The notes under the pieces: generated by a model
What the model was told of the DNA's origin: nothing
Seen by the model: only the letters and a program-made list of their open reading frames with translations
The model's database searches: none
Shown here: piece after piece, positions 16,974 through 26,697 of the stretch
How the letters are laid out: every line of letters starts with the position of its first letter
Numbering within the stretch: position 1 is the first letter of the stretch
Origin: an uncultured Bacteroidales bacterium
GTDB taxonomy: Bacteria > Bacteroidota > Bacteroidia > Bacteroidales > F082
Length of the DNA: 35,093 nucleotides
NCBI GenBank assembly: GCA_947303055.1
Contig: CAMYXV010000010.1
Coordinates: forward strand, 1 to 35,093
Direction: 5' to 3'
Position numbers and translations under genes: made by a program

Positions 16974-18908
16974 ATGAAAAAGTTATTTACTTTAGTACTA
17001 GTCTTGTTGGTGGCCACTGCCGGCTACTCGCAAGTGAGAAAAACGTCTATTAACGACGCCATGAAGAACAACGCCACCAGTTTTTCCACCAAAGGTCTGG
17101 AAAGTAGTGCGTTAGAGAATGTCCTGAGTGAGCCTAACATGACCCGCAGCGAAGGCGAACTCGACCATTCCACATACGACTGGCAAACCAACCACGGTTA
17201 TATCAATAGAACAGTGGTTTGGCCTGATGGCAAGATTAATTTTGCCTACACCATTGCTACCAATTCTAATTTCACCGATCGTGGTACGGGCATCGGCACT
17301 TACGACTTTGAAAACGACGAATGGATTCCGCTCGGTGGCCGCATCGAAACCGAAAAGACCGGTTTCGGCTCCATCGCCCGCTACAAGAACAATGGCCTTG
17401 TTGTTGCCGCCCACACCGCCACTAATCTTGGCATTTACATTGTGGAAGACAAGGATAACATGACACCCAACAGTGTTCCAAATGCAATTTATGTCGGCAG
17501 CGACGTTTGGTCTCACCCGTGTGTCGTCACTTCAGGTCCCGATCACAACATCATCCATATGGTTGGTGCCAAGTTTGATGACGGCGAAGATGAATACGGC
17601 ATGACACATGGTATCAGATATTGGCGTTCATCCGACGGCTTGACCTGGGACAAAGAAGCTGTTGTACTCCCCTTCCTTACCGCTGAATACGGCAATGAAC
17701 ATGGCACCAATAGCTATTATTGGATGGAGACCACCGAGGACAACATGATTGGCCTCGTCATCAACACTGGTAACACCGACGGTATGGTGCTCTACAGCTA
17801 CGACGATGGTGAAACCTGGGAAAGAAAAGTCTACTTCCACGACCCAGCTCCGGGTGTCCTTTTAGACAATTCCTTCTGCTATCCTCGTTGGACTTCCGCC
17901 TTGTGGAATGGAAACAAGGAACTGATGTTGGCCTATGAATACAACTATAGCGACCACCAAGGTCACTACGGCCCGTCATACGGTGGTGTCGCTTTCTGGA
18001 GCGAATACATGCCTTACTACGGCGATGAGAATGCAGACTACTTGCATAATGGTTTTGACCCCAACAATCCGATGCCGCCCGTCCACGGACAGCCCTTCAT
18101 TATGGACAGTGCCTATATTAACCAAGACATTGAGCTTTCCAATTGGTACTGGAGCAACTCGAATCACGAAATGTGGCCCGAGTATTTCGGATACCTGACC
18201 ACATTGACTGACGATGGTGAGTGGGAAGATCCCTTCACTGCAACAGAGTGGAAAATCGAGGACGTTAACGGACTTAGTGACTACCACGGCGCATACAACT
18301 GCGGCAATACCGCCTTCCCTGTACTTTGCAAAGTGAACAACAGCGACTATGATCTGGTCTGCGTTTGGAGTTCTTTGGATGAAAACAACAGGGATAACAA
18401 TGGCAAATACTATTTCAAACTCTTCGCGGCATTCTCAGGTGACGGTGGTTTGACATGGACTAACATGAAGCACCTCACCACTGACTTTATGTATTCGTTA
18501 TCAGAATGCGTTTATCCACAAGCCGCTGTGATTGGCACAACCCTCGTGATTGCTGCTCAGCTTGACCAAGAAGCTGGTACATTCGTTCAAAGTGATGAGC
18601 AAACTGCTGATGACAACTACTACCAAGGCTTCACCTTTGAACTGAACGACCTCTTCCCGAATGCTGGTGTCGGTGTTCCGGAAGTGAGCCACAACACGCA
18701 CATGAACCTCTATCCCAATCCTGCCGTTGACCAACTCAACGTCATCCTCAGCCAGGATGCTGACATCGTGATCTACAACATCATGGGTCAGAACGTGATG
18801 AATGTTGAAGGCCGTGCTGGTGCCAACAGCATCAACATCAGCAACCTCAACGCCGGTGTCTACTTCATCAGCGCTGGTAGCGACACTCAGAAGTTCATTG
18901 TGAAGTAA
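16974..18908 (+). CDS. Paralog of the preceding gene: secreted BNR-like protein with T9SS type A sorting domain
   Basis: Signal peptide MKKLFTLVLVLLVATAGYSQ; shared motifs with 14761-16815 (F-DRGTG, VV-P, YDDGETWERKV, NIMGQNVMN, KFIVK end); LYPNPAVDQLNVILSQDADIVIYNIMGQNV. Confidence 0.82.
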   Translation: MKKLFTLVLVLLVATAGYSQVRKTSINDAMKNNATSFSTKGLESSALENVLSEPNMTRSEGELDHSTYDWQTNHGYINRTVVWPDGKINFAYTIATNSNFTDRGTGIGTYDFENDEWIPLGGRIETEKTGFGSIARYKNNGLVVAAHTATNLGIYIVEDKDNMTPNSVPNAIYVGSDVWSHPCVVTSGPDHNIIHMVGAKFDDGEDEYGMTHGIRYWRSSDGLTWDKEAVVLPFLTAEYGNEHGTNSYYWMETTEDNMIGLVINTGNTDGMVLYSYDDGETWERKVYFHDPAPGVLLDNSFCYPRWTSALWNGNKELMLAYEYNYSDHQGHYGPSYGGVAFWSEYMPYYGDENADYLHNGFDPNNPMPPVHGQPFIMDSAYINQDIELSNWYWSNSNHEMWPEYFGYLTTLTDDGEWEDPFTATEWKIEDVNGLSDYHGAYNCGNTAFPVLCKVNNSDYDLVCVWSSLDENNRDNNGKYYFKLFAAFSGDGGLTWTNMKHLTTDFMYSLSECVYPQAAVIGTTLVIAAQLDQEAGTFVQSDEQTADDNYYQGFTFELNDLFPNAGVGVPEVSHNTHMNLYPNPAVDQLNVILSQDADIVIYNIMGQNVMNVEGRAGANSINISNLNAGVYFISAGSDTQKFIVK

Positions 18909-18928
18909 GCATTTCATCATGAACAATC

Positions 18929-18958
18929 AAAAAAGGAGGCCTTCGGGGCTCCTTTTTT
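18929..18958 (+). terminator. Rho-independent terminator with TTCG loop
   Basis: AAAAAAGGAGGCC TTCG GGGCTCCTTTTTT (one internal G/G mismatch). Confidence 0.88.
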
Positions 18959-18967
18959 GATTTCATG

Positions 18968-19096
18968 GAGATTCCCTTCGGGAATGGCAAGCAAATCATT
19001 ATGTATCCCGCGGCGGCTTGTAACGTTTACGTTTCGTAAGCTCTATCTGCCGCCGCTGGTAACAGAAACAGGCCCTCCATTCCCGAAGGGAATCTC
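18968..19096. repeat. ~129-bp nested hairpin repeat (family A, copy 2)
   Basis: GAGATTCCCTTCGGGAATGG ... GCGGCGGCTTGTAACG ... GCCGCCGC ... CTCCATTCCCGAAGGGAATCTC. Confidence 0.9.
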
Positions 19097-19114
19097 ACAA
19101 TGCTGTATTAATGT

Positions 19115-20104
19115 TTATTGTTCTCTACGACGATTGACTATGTCAGTGGCAAGGAAGACCGCCTTGCGATAGGAATCGGGGGCAGCCTTGTTCTGGTTGG
19201 CGATGTCGTAGGCTGGCCCGTGCAAGGGCGCCGTACACACCACAGGCAAGCCCGCCCAATAGCAAGCATACCCCTCCAACGACAGGAACTTCAGCGGGAA
19301 CACACCTTGCTCGTAATGCAAGGCTAACACTGCGTCATATTTCTTCCACCAGCCCGTGACAAAGAGCTGCGAAGCTGAGAAAGGCCCAAAAGCATAGAGG
19401 CCTTTATGCTGTGCATCGCTCACCGCCTTCACTACCTTCTCGTCATCCCCGATGGGAAGCGAGCCCGAATGCGGGTTCACACCCATGACGGCAATCTTTG
19501 GCGAATCAATGCCAAAATCCTTCTTCAAGGCATCCGACAATGTGGTTAGTTTGGCGACCAAATAACGGATATCAATCTGCTCAAGCGCAGTGCTTAGCGG
19601 TACGTCACCCGTAGCCAAGCCGATGCGCATCTGACCGCTCACCAAGACCTGCAAAGGTTCAGCTTCCTTATGGAACGAAAGCAGGAAATCGCGGTTACTC
19701 TTGGCCACAACAGGATTGTCGGGGGCCATCACCAAGGCATCGATAAAGCCGTTCTGGAGGTCTTCGGTGCCTTTCTTCATCGACAGCACTGACATCTCGG
19801 CTGAAATACTAGAGGGCACGCCTGGCTCAATCTTCAACTCGTTCTCCACGATGTTGATGATGTTGAATTTTTTGTCAAAGGCCTGCCGAGCATCGCGTGT
19901 TAACGAATAGTTGGGGCTGTCCATGCCGAAATTCTTCTTGTAATAGGAAAAAGCTTTCGATTGACCATACAAGACAGGCGTGAGCGTTTCAAACATACGG
20001 GCATCGGAAAACGCTTTCAGAATGATTTCGTATGCAATGCCGTTGAAGTCGCCCTGACTAAGGCCGATACGGGGAAGTTGAGGGTTGGTAGCGTTGTCTT
20101 GCAT
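19115..20104 (-). CDS. pdxA: 4-hydroxythreonine-4-phosphate dehydrogenase
   Basis: PRIGLSQGDFNGIAYEIILKAF, VMGVNPHSGSLPIGDDE, VLALHYEQGVFPLKFLSLEG, GPAYDIANQNKA; start at ATG 20104 preferred over 20152. Confidence 0.9.
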   Translation of the reverse strand: MQDNATNPQLPRIGLSQGDFNGIAYEIILKAFSDARMFETLTPVLYGQSKAFSYYKKNFGMDSPNYSLTRDARQAFDKKFNIINIVENELKIEPGVPSSISAEMSVLSMKKGTEDLQNGFIDALVMAPDNPVVAKSNRDFLLSFHKEAEPLQVLVSGQMRIGLATGDVPLSTALEQIDIRYLVAKLTTLSDALKKDFGIDSPKIAVMGVNPHSGSLPIGDDEKVVKAVSDAQHKGLYAFGPFSASQLFVTGWWKKYDAVLALHYEQGVFPLKFLSLEGYACYWAGLPVVCTAPLHGPAYDIANQNKAAPDSYRKAVFLATDIVNRRREQ

Positions 20105-20195
20105 AGGCTGGAAGTTTACTAAGCTGAATTTCAACACGAAATCAGACCTCAAAAGTAGACAATAAAATCAACAAATCAAAAAAAAGTGCTATTTT

Positions 20196-21515
20196 TTACG
20201 AAAATAGTAGCTTTTTGAAGTCTTTAAGGATGATTTCGGTCGCTCCAACCTGCGAATTGAGGTAGTTTCTGCAGGTTTCTGAAGCTTTCTTGTAAAACTC
20301 ATCGTCGGTCATCAACCGCTTGAAAACAGCCTCCAGTTCCTCCGCGTCCTTGACAGAAAACGCCCCTTGCAAGGCCACCAAATCGACTGCTTCCTTGAAG
20401 CTTTCGTATTTCGGGCCAAACACCACTGGGCAACCAAACGTGACCGGTTCCTGAATGTTGTGGATATTGACGCCAAAGCCTCCTCCGATATAAACGAACC
20501 GCGCATACTGATAGAGTTGCGACAAGATACCAATCGTGTTGATGATTAATATCCTCGACGGCTGCTCCAAATCAAGTTCGGTGTAGCATTGGCTTTCGGG
20601 AAACATTGCCTTGATTTGGGTCACATGCGACTCGGAGATATCGTGCGGGGCGATGATGAGGCAATAGTCGTCGGGCAATTGGGGCAGGAATTGATCCAGC
20701 AGTTTCTCGTCGGGGGGCCAAGTGCTACCCGCGATGATACACTGCCGACCACGGATGAATCGTTCGATGTCGGGGAAAGGCTTGGCTTGTCGCGCGATGG
20801 CCGCCACGCGGTCGAAGCGCGTATCGCCACACACGGTGACATTATCCAAGCCGTTGGTCTTGAGCAACTCCGCCGTGGCCTCATCCTGCACGAAGAAATG
20901 CGTCACGTTGTGAAGTTGCTTGAGAAACCAGTCGCCATACCAACGGAAGAAATAGGAATCGGGCTTTAGGATGAGAGAGATGTAAAACAGAGGGATGTCC
21001 GCCTCCTTCAAAGCCCGCATATAGTTAAACCAAAACTCATATTTGATGAAGAAAGCGGCCACAAAATGGCGACTTCCCACCCATTGTGCGGCATGGTGCG
21101 GCGTATCGGTGGGCAAATAAACGACCTCATCGGCTACAGGGTAGTCTTTGCGGACTTCATAACCCGAGGGCGAGAAAAACGACAGCAGAATTTTATATTG
21201 CGGAAACTCCTTTTTTATCGCTTCGATGACAGGACGCCCCTGTTCGAACTCGCCAAGCGAAGCAGCATGAAACCAGACCCAATCATACGTCGGCCCTTCG
21301 GCAGGCTCTGGGGCCTCAGTATTCGCAGGTCGTTGAGCCCGTCGAAACGCCGTCATTAAAGATTTTATTTTTTTTGTCGGGCCCTTCGACAAGCTCAGGG
21401 GCCCTTGCTTTTTGCGCCCTTCTACCCACTGCTTGGCTTTGGCATTGCCCAACAAAGCAGCCACCCTCACACCGAGGGAATACAGAATGACACCTATGGT
21501 AAACAGAATCAGCAC
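20196..21515 (-). CDS. waaA: 3-deoxy-D-manno-octulosonic acid transferase (GT30), GTG start, with repeat-derived insertion near the N-terminus
   Basis: FHAASLGEFEQGRPVIEAIKKEFP, SFFSPSGYEVRKDYPVADEVVYLPTDT, GGGFGVNIHNIQEPVTFGCPVVFGP. Confidence 0.92.
   Translation of the reverse strand: MLILFTIGVILYSLGVRVAALLGNAKAKQWVEGRKKQGPLSLSKGPTKKIKSLMTAFRRAQRPANTEAPEPAEGPTYDWVWFHAASLGEFEQGRPVIEAIKKEFPQYKILLSFFSPSGYEVRKDYPVADEVVYLPTDTPHHAAQWVGSRHFVAAFFIKYEFWFNYMRALKEADIPLFYISLILKPDSYFFRWYGDWFLKQLHNVTHFFVQDEATAELLKTNGLDNVTVCGDTRFDRVAAIARQAKPFPDIERFIRGRQCIIAGSTWPPDEKLLDQFLPQLPDDYCLIIAPHDISESHVTQIKAMFPESQCYTELDLEQPSRILIINTIGILSQLYQYARFVYIGGGFGVNIHNIQEPVTFGCPVVFGPKYESFKEAVDLVALQGAFSVKDAEELEAVFKRLMTDDEFYKKASETCRNYLNSQVGATEIILKDFKKLLFS
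21288..21404. repeat. Cluster of REP-like repeats inside waaA
   Basis: CTTCGGCAGGCTCTGGGGCC (~21296-21315), TCGTTGAGCCCGTCGAAAC (inverted, ~21329-21347), GGGCCCTTCGACAAGCTCAGGGGCCC (~21379-21405). Confidence 0.75.
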
Positions 21516-21518
21516 CTA

Positions 21519-22334
21519 TTAATTATAATAGTAGTCTTGGGGTTGACGTTCGTAAGTCGGGATATTCCACGTGACGCGGATGCCGTAATAGAGGTCGTTG
21601 AAACGCTTGTTGGGGTCATTATAACCAACGGGCTCCAGCACCCCCGTCTCAGGATTGGCGAACACACGGAAATCGTAATCGCGCAGGTTACGGGTGCGGG
21701 CATATGTCACCTCAAAGGAGATAGAGACATTGAGCAAACGGGTGTCGTTAAGCAGGAGATAGCCCCCTTCCAAATGCACCGCCGGACCGCCGCGCATACG
21801 GTCGTAGCCATATTGATAGTCTCCGTCAACCTGAAAAGGCGTATTGAGCATGGTCTGTGGATAAGCTATGCGGATACGGTTGCGCAGATAACCCAAACCC
21901 GCCTGCACAAAGAAGCCACTATTGGGATTAGGACCGAATGGAATCAACTTACCCGCTTCCGCTTGAAAATGGAAGCCACGCTGGTTGATTTCGAAAGTCG
22001 CGTAGCTGCCGGCACCGCCTATGATTTCACCTGTTTCAGTGGTAATGCCTTCGCCAAAGATCTCCATGCGGTCGATATTGAATCTATTGCCAAAAATGAA
22101 ATTGCCAATAGCGGAAAATAGCCAGTTCGATTCGGTCTTGTAAACAAAGCCGCCGCCCACATTGTTGCTCACGCCATAAACGTCTTTGGTATCCAATCCA
22201 GGGAAATGAAAAGCATAGGTCGCCTGAAACATGGCCACTGGGATAGGCTCTTTCATGATGTCGTTAGTCGACTGGGCTGAGAGATGTAGCGAGACACCTA
22301 ACAAAACGAACAAAGAAATAAAGAATCTACGCAT
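21519..22334 (-). CDS. Secreted/outer-membrane beta-barrel-like protein of unknown function
   Basis: Signal peptide MRRFFISLFVLLGVSLHLSAQ; start at 22334 (ORF-track extension to 22430 reads into repeat DNA); stop codon 3 nt before the waaA start. Confidence 0.7.
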   Translation of the reverse strand: MRRFFISLFVLLGVSLHLSAQSTNDIMKEPIPVAMFQATYAFHFPGLDTKDVYGVSNNVGGGFVYKTESNWLFSAIGNFIFGNRFNIDRMEIFGEGITTETGEIIGGAGSYATFEINQRGFHFQAEAGKLIPFGPNPNSGFFVQAGLGYLRNRIRIAYPQTMLNTPFQVDGDYQYGYDRMRGGPAVHLEGGYLLLNDTRLLNVSISFEVTYARTRNLRDYDFRVFANPETGVLEPVGYNDPNKRFNDLYYGIRVTWNIPTYERQPQDYYYN

Positions 22335-22394
22335 AAAATTTGATTTTTGATACAAACGAAAAAAACGGTTGTTTAGTATTGGATGGTGTTTTTT

Positions 22395-22485
22395 ACTCCC
22401 CCCTGCCCCCCTCTCAGAGGGGGAGCGCAAAGCGACGCAATATAGCGTCCGACAAGTTCCCCCTCTGAGAGGGGGCAGGGGGAGT
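22395..22485. repeat. 91-bp intergenic inverted repeat (family B, copy 2, opposite orientation)
   Basis: ACTCCCCCCTGCCCCCCTCTCAGAGGGGGA GCGCAAAGCGACGC ... TCCCCCTCTGAGAGGGGGCAGGGGGAGT. Confidence 0.85.
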
Positions 22486-22496
22486 CACACGAACTT

Positions 22497-25400
22497 TTAC
22501 ATTTTAATCACCTTTCGGGTCACCACCTCTTCACCCATGTGGATGCGGAGCGTGTAGATGCCGTTTTCGAGGCCTTCAAGCTGATAAGCATCGCTCTTCA
22601 CCTTGATGCGATCCACCAACTTACCTTCAGCGGAATAAACCTCAATCATCGTCATGCCAGCACATTCGATAGTCACCTTATCTGTAGTCGGGTTGGGGAA
22701 GATGTTGACTTTGCAGTCGTTCTCGTCCACACCCGCGAAATAGTTGGCGCAAACTTCCTCCGACTTGTCGGAAACACCTTTCTCGAAGACCGAAGCCACA
22801 GCGTAGCAGTGCTGCGCGTTAAAGGCCATATCAGTGTCGTTATAGCTCGTTCCTGTGAGGTTCTCAGCAATCAACTCACCATCACGATAGAGATTATAGG
22901 CAATGGCGTCATCCACAGCATTCCAAGCCGTGGCCATCACGCCCTCACGCACGTCGGTGAAGTGGATTTCGGGAGCGGTGTTCGTAACTGTTACCCAATA
23001 GGTAGCCGACATAGCCATGCAATCCTCATACACAGGCGTCACCTCGATTTGGAGGCCATCTTCCACAGTGGCAGTGTAGGCATTGGTCTCAACCGTAACC
23101 CACTCAAAGCCATCGATTCGGAGATGATACGTTTCAGCATCACCGTTCCAAGTCACCGTGACTTCGTTGCCATTGAAGGAATAGTCGAAGCCATCCACGG
23201 CAGCACAAACATTCTTTGTCATGCAAACGGGTTCAGAATCGCAGCCATAGACGGAATGTGCTGTCACACAGAGGGTATTCTCGCCCACAATCGGGTCGAA
23301 TGAGAAGCCAGTAGCACCTCCTTCAGGCGTTTTCTGTATGGTGTTGCCATTGTAGGTAATTTCGTAATACTCCACATCGGGGACATCGCTCCAAACGAAA
23401 TGCAAACCGCTGTAGTCCATAGCTACAAACGACAGGTCATCAACAGGTTTGCAATAGCATACTTCTATTTCGGCATCAATTGTATAGCAAGATTCCGTTA
23501 CAGGCGTCACCTCGACCGATGTCAGACCCTCTTCGGCCTCAAAGACATATTGCGTTGCTGCAACGGGAGGACCCACCTGGCCATCAACGACCACCTCATA
23601 TTGTTCTATGCCCTCAATGGCATCCCAAGTCACGGTAGCGACATTGCCCTCCAAGGTATATGACAAGTTCTCCACCGCATCAAGGATGCAAATATGCATG
23701 AAAGCGTCTTTATCGCATTCTTCAAAAACAGCCTTCACGTTGATGTCATGCTCGCCCGTAGGAATGGTGAACGAGTAAGTCGTTCCGTTTGTCGCAACCA
23801 ACAACTCCTCATCCATGTAAACTTGATATTCAAGCAATCCAGTTGTGTTTTGGGGTGCCTCCCAGTAGAGGGTGCACTGAAGGTCGCTGGTCATCGTGTG
23901 CGTCAGATTCTGCACGGGGCTGCACTTTGACACTTCCACCTCGGCACAGACATATTCGCTTTGGCAATTATCATAATAAACAGCATAGACGCAATAGTTG
24001 TAAACACCTTCCTCTACAACATCGTCAAGGGCTGTTGCGGGACTCATCACGAGCATAGTGGTGCCTCTATACACTTCGTAAACAACATCTTCGGCATTTT
24101 CGGGAGCCTCCCAAGTCAGGTGAACCATGTTGCCTTCTATCGTGTAGGTCAAATTACGCGCAGGTTCGCAGAAACCCGACACACTGCTACCTACAGTGCA
24201 GTCGATGTCGAAGACCTTATTGCCACTGAAACCGCCTTGATTCTCAAAAATGACTGTACCGTCCTCGTAAGTAACCTCAAAGCTACATTGTGAAGCACCT
24301 TGTCCATTGTGCCAACGAAGCATGATTCTGGAACCTGAAGTCAGATGACGGGTAAACGTTGCCGAACTACCCTCTTCGATGGTCATCTGCTCCGTAGGCT
24401 GACCCTCGGAATAGATTACGGTGAGATAGCTGCCTTGCCAGCCATTGCTGTTAGCATCGTGCAACGAAAAGATAACGTTGCAAGTGTTCTGATAATTGAA
24501 AGTCAACTCCGTATGCTTTCCATTGAAATCCACAAGGTCGAGATTGAAAGGAATAACGAAGTCATCAGGTGCATCGGCATCAAGCGTGATATTGAAATCA
24601 GCATAACCCATCAGATTGGCACCAATCGTGCTGAAGCTTCCTTGAGCTTCATTTATAGTAACGAACTCGTAATCAGAAGACAACATACCAGTCACCATTT
24701 CGGCCAATTGATTGCCCATATTGTCGACAAAGATGCGCAAGTCAGCCGTCTCGCCTGGGTTGAGGAGAACATCACCATTGTCGTCGTTGAGCACGGCTGT
24801 GGTACCATATTCCAATTGATCATCGTGAACCGTAACAACAAAGCTGTATGTTCCCGTCCGTTCACCATCGACATATACCTCCAAATTGAAACGGATATCC
24901 TGCTTGGCCACCACATCGTCGCTGACCGTGAAAGCGAAAGCATCTTCCACCATCAGGGCTTCGTTAGGAGCGAAGTCGGGGCATGAAGCCGTGTTTTGCG
25001 TAATGGTAACGTTTTGATCCGTAGTGGTCAATACGATAGAGACATTACTTACTGGATCCGAACTTATATTCAACATAACGACACTCATCGTAACGGATTC
25101 GCCAGGATTCAAGGCGGAGTTATTGTTACCGTTGGTGTCGTGGATTTGATAAAAGGAATTATACTGGATAGCGCCCACCTGAATGGCTTCCACAGCAGCC
25201 AACACATTCACGCGACCAAAACCATACGTATTGCTCTTGCCCGTAGCCAACGGGACTGCTGTTTCTTCAAGGATGCGGCAGACGTCTGACGGTGTAAGGT
25301 TAATGTCCTTGCTCAGCATCAAAGCCATGCAACCCGCCACGCAAGGTGTGGCCATCGAGGTGCCGCTCATGTAAGTATATCCTGTGTTAGTTTCATAGTT

Positions 25401-26642
25401 CAACGACTTGATGTCAACACCAGGAGCGCACACATCGGGACGGATGAGGCCAATGCCAGGTTGGTAGGGATAGTCGCCAAACTCGGTATTCTGCCAAGTG
25501 ACAGGGCCACGTGAGGTGAAATAAGCGGCATTGTCGTTATAGTCGACAGCACCCACGCATACCGAACAAGTCAAGTCGCCAGGATTCTCACCCTGCACCT
25601 CGTCCATATAAGGCGGAGGACAACTGCCAGGCACACGTACATTATTCGGGATAGGATACATATATTGGGTGTTGCCTTCGTTACCCGCAGCGATGGCAGC
25701 CACGATGCCTGCATCCAAGGCAGCCTCGCAGGTATGGCGTAATAGTGTACGGTCAGGGATACTTGAAAGAGGCAAGCCCAGCGACATGCTGAACATGTCG
25801 CAGCCATGCTCCACAGCCCATTGGATGCCTTCACTGATGTTTTGTGCGCCACCGTTACCAGTCTCGTCCAAGCATTTGACGCACATCAGCGTAGCCTCAG
25901 GAGCCATACCTGTTTGCGAACCAGCTGTACCATCGCCCAACACCGTACCCGAGCAATGCGAACCATGTCCGTGGTCATCCATAGGGTCGTTGTCGTGATT
26001 CTTCACGTCGTAACCGTGATGTGGAAACTCCGATCCACCATCCCAAAGATGGTCAGCCACATCAACATGGTTGTAGTTGACACCTGTATCGATGACAGCC
26101 ACCACGACGCCTTGACCCAGGTAACCTAGCTCCCACACTTGATTGGCACCCACTTTGATGACATTCTGCGTGATTTCGCGTGTGGTCGCTACCTGACGAG
26201 GGGCATCGCTCTCAGGAATCCAGTTATATTCCTTAGCAATGCCAATGATTTCAACGTCGCTGCGACGAGCAATATCTTGAATGGCAGCCTTCGTAGCATC
26301 AAAGTATAAAGCATTCGCCATCCACAAAACGGTAGGCTCAGTGACCATGCCATTGCGTTCCATTTCGGCCAGTGTGTGGCGCAAGTCATACTGCGAAGCA
26401 GCAGAAAAGTCCTTCAACTCGTTTACCACAAACTCGCGGCGTTCGGCACGAGTAGTGAAATAGTTGGCACGACGGTTGAGTTGTGTCCGGTCGTATTGCG
26501 ATTTCATGATGACAATGACCGTCATCTGCTCGTCATCGTTGCGGCGATTCATCTCCTCGCTCAGTAGCGGATCAATGACAGCTTGGGCAAAGCCACTCAT
26601 GCAGAGCAGCACTGCCAGCAAAAGAAATACTAGTTTTTTCAT
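22497..26642 (-). CDS. Subtilisin-like (S8) serine protease with Fn3-like modules and T9SS type A sorting domain (1381 aa)
   Basis: VVVAVIDTGVNYNH (Asp), HGHGSHCSGTV (His), SGTSMATPCVAGCMALM (Ser); C-terminal VNIFPNPTTDKVTIECAGMTMIEVYSAEGKLV...GIYTLRIHMGEEVVTRKVIKM. Confidence 0.93.
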   Translation of the reverse strand: MKKLVFLLLAVLLCMSGFAQAVIDPLLSEEMNRRNDDEQMTVIVIMKSQYDRTQLNRRANYFTTRAERREFVVNELKDFSAASQYDLRHTLAEMERNGMVTEPTVLWMANALYFDATKAAIQDIARRSDVEIIGIAKEYNWIPESDAPRQVATTREITQNVIKVGANQVWELGYLGQGVVVAVIDTGVNYNHVDVADHLWDGGSEFPHHGYDVKNHDNDPMDDHGHGSHCSGTVLGDGTAGSQTGMAPEATLMCVKCLDETGNGGAQNISEGIQWAVEHGCDMFSMSLGLPLSSIPDRTLLRHTCEAALDAGIVAAIAAGNEGNTQYMYPIPNNVRVPGSCPPPYMDEVQGENPGDLTCSVCVGAVDYNDNAAYFTSRGPVTWQNTEFGDYPYQPGIGLIRPDVCAPGVDIKSLNYETNTGYTYMSGTSMATPCVAGCMALMLSKDINLTPSDVCRILEETAVPLATGKSNTYGFGRVNVLAAVEAIQVGAIQYNSFYQIHDTNGNNNSALNPGESVTMSVVMLNISSDPVSNVSIVLTTTDQNVTITQNTASCPDFAPNEALMVEDAFAFTVSDDVVAKQDIRFNLEVYVDGERTGTYSFVVTVHDDQLEYGTTAVLNDDNGDVLLNPGETADLRIFVDNMGNQLAEMVTGMLSSDYEFVTINEAQGSFSTIGANLMGYADFNITLDADAPDDFVIPFNLDLVDFNGKHTELTFNYQNTCNVIFSLHDANSNGWQGSYLTVIYSEGQPTEQMTIEEGSSATFTRHLTSGSRIMLRWHNGQGASQCSFEVTYEDGTVIFENQGGFSGNKVFDIDCTVGSSVSGFCEPARNLTYTIEGNMVHLTWEAPENAEDVVYEVYRGTTMLVMSPATALDDVVEEGVYNYCVYAVYYDNCQSEYVCAEVEVSKCSPVQNLTHTMTSDLQCTLYWEAPQNTTGLLEYQVYMDEELLVATNGTTYSFTIPTGEHDINVKAVFEECDKDAFMHICILDAVENLSYTLEGNVATVTWDAIEGIEQYEVVVDGQVGPPVAATQYVFEAEEGLTSVEVTPVTESCYTIDAEIEVCYCKPVDDLSFVAMDYSGLHFVWSDVPDVEYYEITYNGNTIQKTPEGGATGFSFDPIVGENTLCVTAHSVYGCDSEPVCMTKNVCAAVDGFDYSFNGNEVTVTWNGDAETYHLRIDGFEWVTVETNAYTATVEDGLQIEVTPVYEDCMAMSATYWVTVTNTAPEIHFTDVREGVMATAWNAVDDAIAYNLYRDGELIAENLTGTSYNDTDMAFNAQHCYAVASVFEKGVSDKSEEVCANYFAGVDENDCKVNIFPNPTTDKVTIECAGMTMIEVYSAEGKLVDRIKVKSDAYQLEGLENGIYTLRIHMGEEVVTRKVIKM

Positions 26643-26669
26643 AGGATTAAAAAATTGATTTTAAAGGTG

Positions 26670-26677
26670 CAAAGTTA
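26670..26677 (-). promoter_or_regulatory. -7 box (TAACTTTG on the minus strand) for the S8 protease gene
   Basis: CAAAGTTA on plus, 28 nt upstream of the S8 start codon. Confidence 0.6.
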
Positions 26678-26697
26678 GAAATGTTTTGCGTTTATTG

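Noticed and set aside
20180-20214. Hairpin CTATTTT/AAAATAG with T8 tract around the waaA stop
   Set aside because: Probably an ordinary minus-strand terminator overlapping the gene end; weak AT-only stem, so not listed as a feature.
22335-22430. N-terminal extension of the outer-membrane-like ORF (MRSPSERGAGGSKKHH...)
   Set aside because: Translated from the family B inverted repeat; the signal peptide starts at 22334.
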